A DNA stretch of 64,000 nucleotides from Phreatobacter oligotrophus. Lineage in GTDB: Bacteria; Pseudomonadota; Alphaproteobacteria; Rhizobiales; Phreatobacteraceae. The DNA lies in NCBI RefSeq assembly GCF_003046185.1, contig NZ_PZZL01000002.1, positions 124,001 to 188,000 on the forward strand. The letters run 5' to 3'. Shown one piece after another: positions 17,280 through 26,123 of this stretch. The notes under the pieces are model-generated. The model was not told the DNA's origin. It did no database searches and saw only the letters and a program-made list of their open reading frames with translations. Made by a program: the position numbers and the translations under genes. Each line of letters begins with the position of its first letter. The stretch's first letter is position 1.

Positions 17280-19187
17280 ATGGATCTCTCCTTCGTCGTC
17301 ATTCAGGCCCTGTCGGGATTGGCCAGCGCCTCGGCGCTGTTCGTCATCGCCTCGGGCCTGACGATCGTCTTCGGCGTCACCCGCATCGTGAATTTCGCCC
17401 ACGGCTCGTTCTACATGCTCGGCGCCTACATGGCGGTGACCATCGTGCCGTGGCTGCTGCAGTTCGACCGCTCGCCGACGCTGTTCTTCGTCGGCGTGAT
17501 CGCCTCGGCGGTCGTGGTCGGCATCCTCGGCGTCATCATGGAACTCGTGCTGCTGCGCCGCATCTACAAGGTGCCGGAGCTGTTCCAGCTGCTCGCCACC
17601 TTCGGCGTCGTGCTCATCGTCCAGGACGTGGTGCTGAAGGTCTGGGGCCCGGTCGACATTACCGGCCCGCGCGCGCCGGGCCTGCGCCACGGCATCGAGA
17701 TCCTCGGCCAGCGCTTCCCGGCCTATGAGATGTTCCTCATCTTCGTCGGCCCCGCCGTGCTCGGCCTCCTCCTGCTCATCATGCACAAGACGCGGTTCGG
17801 CGTGCTGATCCGCGCCGCAACGCAGGACCGCGAGATGGTCGGCGCACTCGGCGTCAACCAGGCCATGCTGTTCACCGGCACGCTGTTCCTCGGCGCCTTC
17901 CTCGCCGGCCTCGGCGGCGCGCTGCAGATCCCGCGCCTGCCGGCGAATACCGGCATGGACCTCTCCATCATCACCGAGGCCTTCGTCGTCACCGTCATCG
18001 GCGGCATGGGCTCGGTGCCGGGCGCCTTCATCGCGGCGCTGATCATCAAGATGCTGGAGGCCTTCGGCATCCTCATCTTCCCGAAGATCACCCTCGTCCT
18101 CGTCTTCCTGCTGATGGCGGTGGTGCTGGTGGTGAAGCCCTGGGGCCTGCTCGGCAAGCCGGAGGTGGCCTCGGGCCGCGCCGTCCTCCCCGAGGGCATC
18201 CTGAACCTCAAGACCTTCACCCGCACCGAGACGCTGGTCTGGATCGGCCTCGCCGCCGCCCTGCTGCTCGTCCCGGTCTTCGGCGACACCTACAAGGTGA
18301 AGGTTGGCATCGAGATCATGGTCTTCGCGCTCGCCGCCTTCTCGCTCAACCTCTTGATCGGCAATGGCGGCATCGTCTCCTTCGGCCATGCCGCCTATTT
18401 CGGCGTCGGCGCCTATGCCGCGGGCCTACTCGTCACCGGGCCGCTGAAGGCGCCGATGGAGCTGGCGCTGGTCGTCGCGCCCATTGCCGGCGGTCTCGCG
18501 GCGGCCCTCTTCGGCTACTTCATCGTGCGGCTGTCGGGCATCTACCTTGCCATGCTGACGCTGGCCTTCGCACAGATCACCTATGCGATCTGCTTCCAGT
18601 GGGTGGAGGTGACGGGCGGCGACAATGGCGTGGTGGGCGTCTGGCCGTCGCGCTGGGCGGCCTCGCGCGAGGTCTATTTCTACGTCGTCGCGGTGATGTC
18701 CCTGACCACCATCCTGGCGCTCCGGCACCTGTTCTACACGCCCTTCGGCTACACGCTGCGCGCGGCGCGCGACAGCGCTACCCGCGCGGACGCCATCGGC
18801 ATCGACGTGAAGACCCATCGCTGGCTCGCCTTCATCGTGGCGGGCGCGGCGGCGGGCCTTGCCGGGGCGCTCTACTCCTTCTCCAAGGGCTCGATCGACC
18901 CGACGATGATCTCCATCAGCATGTCCATCGACTTCCTGATGATGATCCTCACCGGCGGCATCCAGACGGTGATGGGCCCGGTGGTCGGCACCGCGGTCTT
19001 CCACTCGGTGAAGGACTTCTTCATGCCCCTCACCGACTTCTGGCGCTTCTTCCTAGGGGTCTCGATCATCGCCATCGTGCTGATCTTCCCGAAGGGGATC
19101 GTCGGCGCCGTCGATACGCTGCGCGAGCGCATGGGCCGCGGGCCCGCGCCTGCCCCGCTGCCCAAGCCCGCCGGGGAGGCCGCGTGA
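17280..19187 (+). CDS. Fused LivH-LivM ABC transporter permease
   Basis: This 635-residue protein joins both branched-chain-type permeases. The LivH half covers about residues 1-295 (SGLTIVFGVTRIVNFAHGSF, TRFGVLIRAATQDREMVGAL). The LivM half covers about 325-620 (NLLIGNGGIVSFGHAAYFGV, TPFGYTLRAARDSATRADAI). Each half has several membrane segments. Such fusions exist in other proteobacteria but differ from the separate subunits in the second Liv operon of this window. ATG 17280 is chosen over a TTG seven codons earlier. The stop overlaps the next start (TGATG), so the ATPase gene is translationally coupled. Confidence 0.93.
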   Translation: MDLSFVVIQALSGLASASALFVIASGLTIVFGVTRIVNFAHGSFYMLGAYMAVTIVPWLLQFDRSPTLFFVGVIASAVVVGILGVIMELVLLRRIYKVPELFQLLATFGVVLIVQDVVLKVWGPVDITGPRAPGLRHGIEILGQRFPAYEMFLIFVGPAVLGLLLLIMHKTRFGVLIRAATQDREMVGALGVNQAMLFTGTLFLGAFLAGLGGALQIPRLPANTGMDLSIITEAFVVTVIGGMGSVPGAFIAALIIKMLEAFGILIFPKITLVLVFLLMAVVLVVKPWGLLGKPEVASGRAVLPEGILNLKTFTRTETLVWIGLAAALLLVPVFGDTYKVKVGIEIMVFALAAFSLNLLIGNGGIVSFGHAAYFGVGAYAAGLLVTGPLKAPMELALVVAPIAGGLAAALFGYFIVRLSGIYLAMLTLAFAQITYAICFQWVEVTGGDNGVVGVWPSRWAASREVYFYVVAVMSLTTILALRHLFYTPFGYTLRAARDSATRADAIGIDVKTHRWLAFIVAGAAAGLAGALYSFSKGSIDPTMISISMSIDFLMMILTGGIQTVMGPVVGTAVFHSVKDFFMPLTDFWRFFLGVSIIAIVLIFPKGIVGAVDTLRERMGRGPAPAPLPKPAGEAA

Positions 19188-19978
19188 TGGCGCCGCTTCT
19201 CACCGTCTCCGGCCTCGAGAAACGCTTCGGCGGCGTCACCGCCGGCAAGAATGTCACCTTCTCGCTCGATGCCGGCGAGATGCTCGCCATCATCGGCCCC
19301 AACGGGGCCGGCAAGTCGACGACCTTCAACATGGTCGGCGGGCAGCTCAAACCCGATGCCGGCTCCATCGTGCTGGCGGGCGTCGACATCACGGGCAAGC
19401 CGCCGCGCGAGGTCTGGCGCCTCGGGGTGGGGCGCACCTTCCAGATCGCCCAGACCTTCGTGTCGATGAGCGTCGTCGAGAACGTGCAGATGGCGCTGAT
19501 CTCGCACCATCACCAGACCCGCGCCGTGACCTCCGCCGCGACGCGCCTGCACCGTGAGGCGGCGCTCGCCTTCCTCGACCGGGTCGGCATGGCCGACATG
19601 GCGGACCGGCCAGTGAACGAACTCGCCTATGGCGACGTGAAGCGGGTGGAACTCGCCATCGCGCTGGCCTCCGAGCCGAAGCTTCTCCTGATGGACGAAC
19701 CGACCGCCGGCATGGCGCCGAAGGAGCGCACCGCGCTGATGCAGCTGACGTCCGACATCGCCCGCGCCCATGGCATCGGCGTGCTCTTCACCGAGCACGA
19801 CATGGACTCGGTCTTCGGCCATGCCGACCGCATCCTCGTGCTCGTGCGCGGCGAGATCATCGCTGCCGGCACGCCCGACGAGGTGCGCTCCAACCAGCGG
19901 GTGAAGCAGGTCTATCTCGGCGAGGCCGGGGCGCAGGCCGCGCTCAAGGCCCGCCGCCAGGTCGTGGGGGCGCACTGA
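19187..19978 (+). CDS. ABC transporter ATP-binding protein (LivG type)
   Basis: This 263-residue ATPase has Walker A GPNGAGKST (about residue 38), a LivG-type signature region with LAYGDVKRVELAIALA in place of LSGGQ, and Walker B LLLMDEPTAGM, followed by the H-loop in FTEHDMDSVFGHADRI. The C-terminal tail with VYLGEA is typical of the BCA_ABC_TP_C extension. It overlaps the permease stop and the next start (TGATG). It would energise uptake by the fused permease together with the LivF-type protein. Confidence 0.94.
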   Translation: MAPLLTVSGLEKRFGGVTAGKNVTFSLDAGEMLAIIGPNGAGKSTTFNMVGGQLKPDAGSIVLAGVDITGKPPREVWRLGVGRTFQIAQTFVSMSVVENVQMALISHHHQTRAVTSAATRLHREAALAFLDRVGMADMADRPVNELAYGDVKRVELAIALASEPKLLLMDEPTAGMAPKERTALMQLTSDIARAHGIGVLFTEHDMDSVFGHADRILVLVRGEIIAAGTPDEVRSNQRVKQVYLGEAGAQAALKARRQVVGAH

Positions 19979-20706
19979 TGTCCGCCGCCTCCACCACCAT
20001 TCTCGAAACCCGCGGCCTCGCCGCCGCCTATGGCCATGCGCAGGTGCTGTTCGGCGTCGACGTGACGCTGCGCGCCGGCGAGGTCGTGGCGCTGATGGGC
20101 CGCAACGGCGCGGGCAAGTCGACCACGCTGAAGGCCATCATGGGCCTCGTCCCGGCCAATGGCGGCACGGTCACCTTCGAGGGCCAGGACGTGACGGGCT
20201 GGCAGCCCTTCCGCATCTCCCGGCTCGGCCTCGGCTATGTGCCGGAGGAGCGGCGGATCTTCACCGACCTCACCGTCTACGAGAACCTTGAGGTCGGCCG
20301 GAAGGCGGCGGCAGGCAGCCCCGGCAAGGAGCCCTGGTCGCTCGACCGGCTCTTCGCCATCTTCCCCAATCTCGCGGAGATGAAGGGACGGCGCGCCTCG
20401 GCCATGTCGGGCGGCGAGCAGCAGATGCTGACCATCGCCCGCACCCTCATGGGCAATCCCCACGCCGTGCTGCTGGACGAGCCCTCCGAGGGCCTGGCGC
20501 CGGTCATCGTCGAGCAGATGGCCGATGCGGTCCTCGCCATGAAGGCCCAGGGCATCGCCGTGCTGCTGTCGGAGCAGAACCTCTACTTCGCCTCCGCCGT
20601 GTCGGACCGCGCCTATGTCATCGAGAAGGGCGCCATCCGCTACGAGGGGACGACCGAGGACCTCGAGGCCAATGACGAGGTCCGCGAGGCCTATTTGAGC
20701 GTGTGA
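19978..20706 (+). CDS. ABC transporter ATP-binding protein (LivF type)
   Basis: This 242-residue ATPase has Walker A GRNGAGKST, signature AMSGGEQQMLTIARTLM and Walker B AVLLDEPSEGLAP, the last being typical of LivF. YVPEERRIFTDLTVYENLEV is the Q-loop/helical region of the same family. It completes the first Liv transporter. A palindromic repeat and a new promoter with an operator separate it from hyuA. Confidence 0.94.
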   Translation: MSAASTTILETRGLAAAYGHAQVLFGVDVTLRAGEVVALMGRNGAGKSTTLKAIMGLVPANGGTVTFEGQDVTGWQPFRISRLGLGYVPEERRIFTDLTVYENLEVGRKAAAGSPGKEPWSLDRLFAIFPNLAEMKGRRASAMSGGEQQMLTIARTLMGNPHAVLLDEPSEGLAPVIVEQMADAVLAMKAQGIAVLLSEQNLYFASAVSDRAYVIEKGAIRYEGTTEDLEANDEVREAYLSV

Positions 20707-20760
20707 GTGCAGACCCGGGCGGAGGGTTCGATCCGCCACCGCTCTGCCGCCGGAGCCATC

Positions 20761-20895
20761 CGTCATCCCCGGCGAGCGAAGCGAGGGAAGGGGATCCAGG
20801 GTCCCACGGTCCGGCCTATCGGCTCCTGGACCCCCTTCCCTCGGCCCAAAGCGCGATGCCTTCGCATCCCGCTCGGGCCTCGCCGGGGGTGACGG
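20761..20895. repeat. Palindromic repeat doublet, family G
   Basis: CGTCATCCCCGGCGAGCGAA (left) pairs with a right arm ending GGCCTCGCCGGGGGTGACGG. Inner segments GGGATCCAGGGTCC and TGGACCCCCTTCCC also pair. It is the only copy of this family in the window. It lies between livF and hyuA, on the side where the operon may restart. Confidence 0.85.
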
Positions 20896-20920
20896 AGTTC
20901 AGCGGCCGCAAGGCCGGATC

Positions 20921-20948
20921 ATGACGGGCGGCGGGGTCTCCCCAATGT
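20921..20948 (+). promoter_or_regulatory. Candidate promoter of the hyuA unit
   Basis: ATGACG (20921-20926), a 16-base spacer and CAATGT (20943-20948) match the spacing of the promoter at 15811. The elements are weak by consensus. The support comes from the identical placement of the operator. Confidence 0.4.
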
Positions 20949-20962
20949 TCGTAGACGAATGA
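20948..20962. promoter_or_regulatory. Operator TTCG-N4-CGAA, site 2
   Basis: TTCGTAGACGAATGA repeats the site at 15838-15852. The core TTCG-TAGA-CGAA is a perfect inverted repeat that starts at the last base of the -10 element. It covers the ATG at 20959, which argues for a downstream translation start of hyuA. Confidence 0.6.
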
Positions 20963-20976
20963 AACGGAGAGTGGAT

Positions 20977-23016
20977 GTGAGGCGTGTTGCCGGCATCGAC
21001 GTGGGAGGCACCTTCACCGACCTGCTCCTGACCGAGCAGGACGGCGCGGGCGTCACCGTCAGGCTCGCCAAGGTGCCGACGAGCATCGCCAACCAGGCGG
21101 TGGGCGTGGTCAAGGCGATCGAGGCGGCGGGCGTGAGCCCGGCCGAGCTCGACCTCATCATCCATGGCACCACGGCCACCACCAACGCGGTGCTGGAGCG
21201 CAAGGTCGCCAAGGTCGGGCTCATCACCACGGAAGGCTTCCGCGACGTGCTGGAGCTCGGCCGCCGCACCCGCCCGCGCGCCTATGGCATGACCGGCACC
21301 TTCGAGCCGCTGATCGAGCGGCCCTTCCGCCGCGAGGTGGCCGAGCGCATGAATGCTCAAGGGCAGGTGGTCACGCCGCTGGACGAGGCGGCGGTGAAGC
21401 GCGAGGCCGAGGCGCTGGCGGCGGCGGGCTGCGAGGCCATCGTCGTCCACTTCCTCCATTCCTACGCCAACCCGGCCCATGAGCTGCGCGCCGGCGAGAT
21501 CGTCCGGAGCGTCTGGCCGAACGACTACGTGACGCTCGGCCATGCGCTCCTCTCCGAATATCGCGAGTATGAGCGTGGCACGACGGCGAGCGTGAACGCC
21601 GCGGTGCAGCCGATCCTCGACCGCTATGTGCAGCGCCTGCAGGGCGACCTCTCCGCCAAGGGCTTCGGCCGCGACCTCCTCGTCATGAACGGCAATGGCG
21701 GCACGGTGCCGGCCACCGTCGTCGCCCGCGAGGCGGCGAAGACGGTGATGTCGGGTCCTGCCTCCGGCGTCATGGCGGCGGCGGCGACCCTCGCCCAGTC
21801 CGGCCTCACCAATGCCATCACCTATGACATGGGCGGCACCTCCACCGACGTGGCGCTGATCCATGGCGGCATCCCCGAGGTCTCGGCGGAGCTGACCATC
21901 GACTATGGCCTGCCGATCCACCTGCCCATGGTGGATGTGCGCACCGTCGGCGCCGGCGGCGGCTCCATCGCCTCGGTGAATGCGGCCGGGATGCTGCAGG
22001 TCGGCCCGCATTCGGCCGGCTCGGAGCCTGGCCCCATCTGTTACGGGCGTGGCGGCACGCGACCGACCATCACCGACGCCAATCTCGTCCTCGGCCGGCT
22101 CGATCCCGACCGGCTGACGGCGGTGCAGGCCAAGGTCTCGCTCGCCGACATCCGCGCCATTTTCGAGCGCGACCTCGCCAAGCCCCTCGGCATGAGCATC
22201 GAGGAGGCGGCCGCCGCCGTCATCCGGCTCGGCAATGTCCACATGTCCGGCGCCATCCGCATGGTGTCGCTGTCGCGCGGCTACGACCCGCGCGATTTCG
22301 TGCTCTTCGCCTTCGGCGGCGCGGGGCCGCTCCATGCCGTGGCGCTCGCCCGCGAGCTCGGCATTCCCGAGGTTCTGGTGCCGGCGCGGCCGGGCCTCAC
22401 CAATGCGCTGGGCTGCCTCGTGGCGGACCTGCGCCAGGACCGCGTCAACACCGTCAACAAGCCGCTCGACCAGGTCGACATGGACGAGGTGAAGCGGCTG
22501 ATGACGGCGCAGCGCGAGGGTGCGCTCGCCGTCGTCGCCGCCGAGGCGGCGGAGATCGAGGAGACCGTGGTCATCCATGGCGCGGACATGCAGTTCCGCG
22601 GCCAGACCCATCTCATCCGCGTGCCGATGGCCTCGCCCGACGTGACGCGCGAGGAGATCCAGGCGGCTTTCGAGGCCGCCTATTTCCACCGCTTCCAGGT
22701 GCGGCTGCCGGAGATCCGCGCTGTCCTCGTGAACCTCGTGACCTCGGTGATCGGCCGCAGGCGCGCCTTCCCGCTGGCGAGCCTGCTCGACGCCTCGGCG
22801 CGGGCGGCGGATGTCGCTGGCGCGGTGATCGGCGAGCGCCAGGTTCATGCCGACGGACGCTGGTGGCCGGCCAAGGTCTATGCCCGCGATGCGCTGCAGG
22901 TCGGCGCGACCATCACGGGTCCCGCCATCGTGCAGCAGATCGACGCGACGACGGTGATCGAACCCGGCGCGGTCGCAACCGTGGATGCCATCGGCAATCT
23001 CAGGGTGAAGGCATGA
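20977..23016 (+). CDS. hyuA: Hydantoinase/oxoprolinase subunit A (HyuA-like)
   Basis: This is an approximately 679-residue ATP-dependent amidase subunit of the hydantoinase A / 5-oxoprolinase family. The N-terminal GIDVGGTFTDLLL and the later MGGTSTDVALIHGG (about residue 285) are phosphate-binding motifs of the ASKHA fold, and FAFGGAGPLHAVALARELG comes later. With HyuB it cleaves cyclic amide bonds at the cost of ATP. GTG 20977 is preferred since GGAGAG lies 5 bases upstream and the earlier ATG 20959 overlaps an operator; GTG 20971 is also possible. Its place beside Hnr and a Mo hydroxylase suggests that a ring lactam is the substrate. Confidence 0.9.
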   Translation: MRRVAGIDVGGTFTDLLLTEQDGAGVTVRLAKVPTSIANQAVGVVKAIEAAGVSPAELDLIIHGTTATTNAVLERKVAKVGLITTEGFRDVLELGRRTRPRAYGMTGTFEPLIERPFRREVAERMNAQGQVVTPLDEAAVKREAEALAAAGCEAIVVHFLHSYANPAHELRAGEIVRSVWPNDYVTLGHALLSEYREYERGTTASVNAAVQPILDRYVQRLQGDLSAKGFGRDLLVMNGNGGTVPATVVAREAAKTVMSGPASGVMAAAATLAQSGLTNAITYDMGGTSTDVALIHGGIPEVSAELTIDYGLPIHLPMVDVRTVGAGGGSIASVNAAGMLQVGPHSAGSEPGPICYGRGGTRPTITDANLVLGRLDPDRLTAVQAKVSLADIRAIFERDLAKPLGMSIEEAAAAVIRLGNVHMSGAIRMVSLSRGYDPRDFVLFAFGGAGPLHAVALARELGIPEVLVPARPGLTNALGCLVADLRQDRVNTVNKPLDQVDMDEVKRLMTAQREGALAVVAAEAAEIEETVVIHGADMQFRGQTHLIRVPMASPDVTREEIQAAFEAAYFHRFQVRLPEIRAVLVNLVTSVIGRRRAFPLASLLDASARAADVAGAVIGERQVHADGRWWPAKVYARDALQVGATITGPAIVQQIDATTVIEPGAVATVDAIGNLRVKA

Positions 23017-23052
23017 GGATGGTTGTCGCGATGAAGGTGCGTGCCGCGCGCA

Positions 23053-23183
23053 AACCCTCTCCCCTCGTGGGAGAGGGTGCCCGCGTCAGCGGGCGGGTGA
23101 GGGGGAGCCGCGAGGCCTCGCTCCTGTCATGCCCCTCACCCGGCGCCTGCCGGCGCCACCCTCTCCCACGAGGGGAGAGGGTT
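23053..23183. repeat. Palindromic repeat doublet, family B, copy 2
   Basis: ACCCTCTCCCCTCGTGGGAG (left) and CTCCCACGAGGGGAGAGGGT (right) are exact reverse complements over 20 bases. Inner segments GGGCGGGTGAGGG and CCCCTCACCCGGCGC also pair. It sits between hyuA and hyuB, inside one operon. Confidence 0.9.
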
Positions 23184-23209
23184 CGCGCACGTTTTGCGGA
23201 GCGGACGTC

Positions 23210-24913
23210 ATGACGTTCCACAGCCCCACCGCCATCGACGCCCTCACCCTCGCCGTCATCCAGGCCGGTCTGCAGCAGGTCTGCAACGAGATGGACATCG
23301 CCTTCTCGCGCTCGGCCTTCTCGCCGGTCATCGCCGAGGCAGACGACCGCGCGGACGGCATCTATGACCGCGACACCGGCGCGCTGATCGCCCAGGGCGA
23401 ATATGGCCTGCCGGTCTTCGTCGGCACGATGCAGCATTCGACCGGCCACATCATTCGCCTCATCGGCGAGGGCAAGGCCGGCAAGCCGGAGCCCGGCGAC
23501 ATCTACATCGTCAACGACCCCTATCTCGGCGGCACGCACCTCATGGACGTGCGCTTCGCCAAGCCCGTCTTTGTCGATGGCGAGCTCTTCTGCTGGCTGC
23601 AGAACACCGGCCACTGGCCGGACATCGGCGGCATGGTGCCCGGCGGCTTCTCGGCCCACGCGACGGAAGTCGAGCAGGAAGGCCTGCGCCTGCCGCCGGT
23701 GAAGCTGTTCAAGCGCGGCGAAATGGACCCGGAGATCTTCGCGATCATCTCGTCGAACATCCGCATCGCCGACCAGCGCATCGGCGACATCAAGGCCCAG
23801 GCCGCGGCCCTGCTGGTCGGCGAGACGCGGCTCATGGACCTCGTGGCGAAGTACGGCGCGGCGACGCTGGACGAGGCGATCCGCCAGATCCGCGCCCGCT
23901 CGGCCGAACGGATGCGGGCGGAGATCCGCGCCATTCCGGACGGGGTCTACCACTCCGAGAGCTTCGTCGACTCCGACGGCGTCGTGAACGAGCCGCTGCG
24001 CATCGCCCTCACCGTCACCAAGACGGGTGAGACCATGAGCTTCGACTTTTCGCGCTCCTCGCCGCCCTGCCAGGGGCCGATGAACTCGGTCTTCGCCACC
24101 ACCTGCTCGTCGGTCTATCTCGGCGTGAAGCACATCTTCCCGGACGTGCCGATCAATTCCGGTGCCTTCGAGCCGCTGACCATCCTCAAGCCCGAGGGCA
24201 CGTTCCTCGACGCGCAGTACCCGCGCCCGGTCTCGGGCTGCGCGGCGGAGGTCTCCCAGCGCATCGCGGAGGCGGTGTTCCTCGCCCTCGTCCAGGCCAT
24301 TCCCGACAAGGTGACGGCGGCCCCCGCCGGTACCTCCGGCAACTTTGCGCTGGGCGGCTTCGACCCGGCGAAGAAGGCCGGCTACGTCATGTACCAGATC
24401 ACCGGCGGCGGCTATGGCGGCAACATCGCCCATGACGGCCTGACCAATGGCTGCTCGACCATCGGCATCTCCAAGACCGCGCCGGTCGAGGTGATGGAGC
24501 AGTACTACCCCGTGCTGTTCCGCCGCTTCGCCCTGCGCGAGGGCTCGGGCGGCGCCGGCAAGGCGCGCGGCGGCTTCGGCGTGCATTACGAGGTGGAACT
24601 GCTGCGCGGCGAGGCGCGCGCCTCCTTCGTCATGGACCATGGCCGCTTCGGCCCGCCGGGCGTGCTCGGTGGCAAGGATGGCGCGCCGAATGTCGTGAAG
24701 ATCCATCGCGGCACCGAGACGACGATTCCCGAGCACCTCTCCAAGGACCAGGGCCTGAGGATCCGCGCCGGCGACCGCGTCGAGGTGATGACGCCCGGTG
24801 GCGGCGGCTACGGCGATCCGGAGAAGCGCGATCCGGCGGCCATCGCCCGGGATGTCGCCCGCGGCTACTACACGGCGGCCGAGGCCGAGGCGCTGTGGGG
24901 ATGGAGGGGCTGA
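23210..24913 (+). CDS. hyuB: Hydantoinase/oxoprolinase subunit B (HyuB-like)
   Basis: This 567-residue subunit is of the hydantoinase B family, partner of HyuA. Characteristic stretches are VCNEMDIAFSRSAFSPVIAE, VNDPYLGGTHLMDVRF (about residue 100) and the glycine-rich GGGGYGDPEKRDPA near the C-terminus. The family's metal-site residues fall in the first two. ATG 23210 is chosen; upstream sequence in frame is only repeat DNA. The distance from hyuA (193 bases) is filled by a family B repeat, but strand and function imply one operon. The cyclic amide substrate is inferred only from context. Confidence 0.9.
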   Translation: MTFHSPTAIDALTLAVIQAGLQQVCNEMDIAFSRSAFSPVIAEADDRADGIYDRDTGALIAQGEYGLPVFVGTMQHSTGHIIRLIGEGKAGKPEPGDIYIVNDPYLGGTHLMDVRFAKPVFVDGELFCWLQNTGHWPDIGGMVPGGFSAHATEVEQEGLRLPPVKLFKRGEMDPEIFAIISSNIRIADQRIGDIKAQAAALLVGETRLMDLVAKYGAATLDEAIRQIRARSAERMRAEIRAIPDGVYHSESFVDSDGVVNEPLRIALTVTKTGETMSFDFSRSSPPCQGPMNSVFATTCSSVYLGVKHIFPDVPINSGAFEPLTILKPEGTFLDAQYPRPVSGCAAEVSQRIAEAVFLALVQAIPDKVTAAPAGTSGNFALGGFDPAKKAGYVMYQITGGGYGGNIAHDGLTNGCSTIGISKTAPVEVMEQYYPVLFRRFALREGSGGAGKARGGFGVHYEVELLRGEARASFVMDHGRFGPPGVLGGKDGAPNVVKIHRGTETTIPEHLSKDQGLRIRAGDRVEVMTPGGGGYGDPEKRDPAAIARDVARGYYTAAEAEALWGWRG

Positions 24914-24968
24914 TGGCACGTCTGGAGGCACCCAGAGTGGATTTCCCGATCGGCTCGCACTGCCATGT

Positions 24969-25113
24969 CCCCTCCCCCCGCTTGCGGAGGGGAGGGTCAG
25001 GGTGGGGGGCCTATGGGACTCGCTGCCCCGCCGAAATGCAGCTGGCTCGTGCACTCCGGTATGGGTCCGTCCCCCCACCCCTAACCCCTCCCCTCCGCAA
25101 GCGGGGGGAGGGG
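24969..25113. repeat. Palindromic repeat doublet, family F, copy 1
   Basis: The left arm CCCCTCCCCCCGCTTGCGGA runs into GGGGAGGGTCAGGGTGGGG. The right arm is CCCCACCCCTAACCCCTCCC followed by CTCCGCAAGCGGGGGG. It fills most of the 343-base gap between hyuB and the Mo-enzyme FAD subunit. I see no gene or promoter in the remainder of that gap. Confidence 0.88.
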
Positions 25114-25256
25114 AATGCAGCCAGTGCCGGGAGCCTCGGTACTCTTCGACGGATGGGCGTCAGCTTCCTTTCGGCCGCCATCACGTCTCGTCGGCGGGGT
25201 GAAGCAGCGGCGCCGTCCGCGCCCGCCACCATCTCCGACCTGCGGAGCATCGTGCC

Positions 25257-26123
25257 ATGACCCGCTATTTTCGTCCGACCAGCCTCGACGAGGCCATCGC
25301 CATCAAGGCGGCTCAGGACGTGACCGTGCTGGCCGGCGGCACCGACGTCTACCCCGTCCGCACCGCCCGCAAAGCCTGGGGCGATCCGGCCCACAAACCT
25401 GTCCTCGACATCACCGCCATTCCGGGCCTGCGCGGGATCACGCAGGAGGCCGGCGGCTGGCGGCTTGGCGCGCTCACCACCTGGAGCGACCTCGCCCGCG
25501 CCGACCTTCCACCGCTTTTCGACGGCTATCGCCGCGCGGCGCGGGAGGTCGGCGGCCTGCAGGTGCAGAACCTCGGCACGCTCGCAGGAAATCTCGTCAC
25601 GGCCTCGCCGGCCGGCGACGGCATCCCGAACCTCATGGCGCTCGACGCCGTGGTCGAAGTCGCCGGCAAGGGCGGCACGCGCACCCTGCCCATCCAGGCC
25701 TTCTCCACCGGCTATCGCAGCACGGCGCTGGCGTCCCATGAGCTCGTCACCGCCCTGATCGTGCCGAAGCTCGACGGCGCCCGCTCGACCTTCTGCAAGC
25801 TCGGTGCCCGCAAATATCTCGTCATCTCCATCGCCATGGTTGCGGCGGTGGTCGCCACCGACGAGGCCGGCACCATCACCGCCGCGCGGATTGCGGTCGG
25901 CGCCTGCTCGGCCGTGGCGCAGCGGCTGTCCGCGCTGGAAACCGCCCTCATCGGGAAGGCCCTCGCGAGCGCGAGCGGCCTCGTGAACCCGGACCACCTC
26001 GCCGGCCTCCAGCCCATCGACGACGTGCGCGCCAGCGCCGCCTACCGCCGCGACGCGGCCCTCACGCTGGTCCGTGACGCGCTTGCCGACCTTGCCTCCC
26101 CCGCCTCCCGGAGGGCCGCCTGA
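25257..26123 (+). CDS. Molybdenum hydroxylase FAD-binding subunit (CoxM type)
   Basis: This 288-residue FAD subunit belongs to a xanthine-dehydrogenase-family enzyme. The FAD loops are VLAGGTDVYPV (about residue 25) and NLGTLAGNLVTASPAGDGIP (about 105), the two canonical motifs, followed by the CO-dehydrogenase flavoprotein C-terminal domain. Electrons from the Mo site pass through 2Fe-2S centres to this flavin. The stop overlaps the start of the next gene (TGATG), so both subunits are made together. No motif fixes the electron acceptor. Confidence 0.93.
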   Translation: MTRYFRPTSLDEAIAIKAAQDVTVLAGGTDVYPVRTARKAWGDPAHKPVLDITAIPGLRGITQEAGGWRLGALTTWSDLARADLPPLFDGYRRAAREVGGLQVQNLGTLAGNLVTASPAGDGIPNLMALDAVVEVAGKGGTRTLPIQAFSTGYRSTALASHELVTALIVPKLDGARSTFCKLGARKYLVISIAMVAAVVATDEAGTITAARIAVGACSAVAQRLSALETALIGKALASASGLVNPDHLAGLQPIDDVRASAAYRRDAALTLVRDALADLASPASRRAA

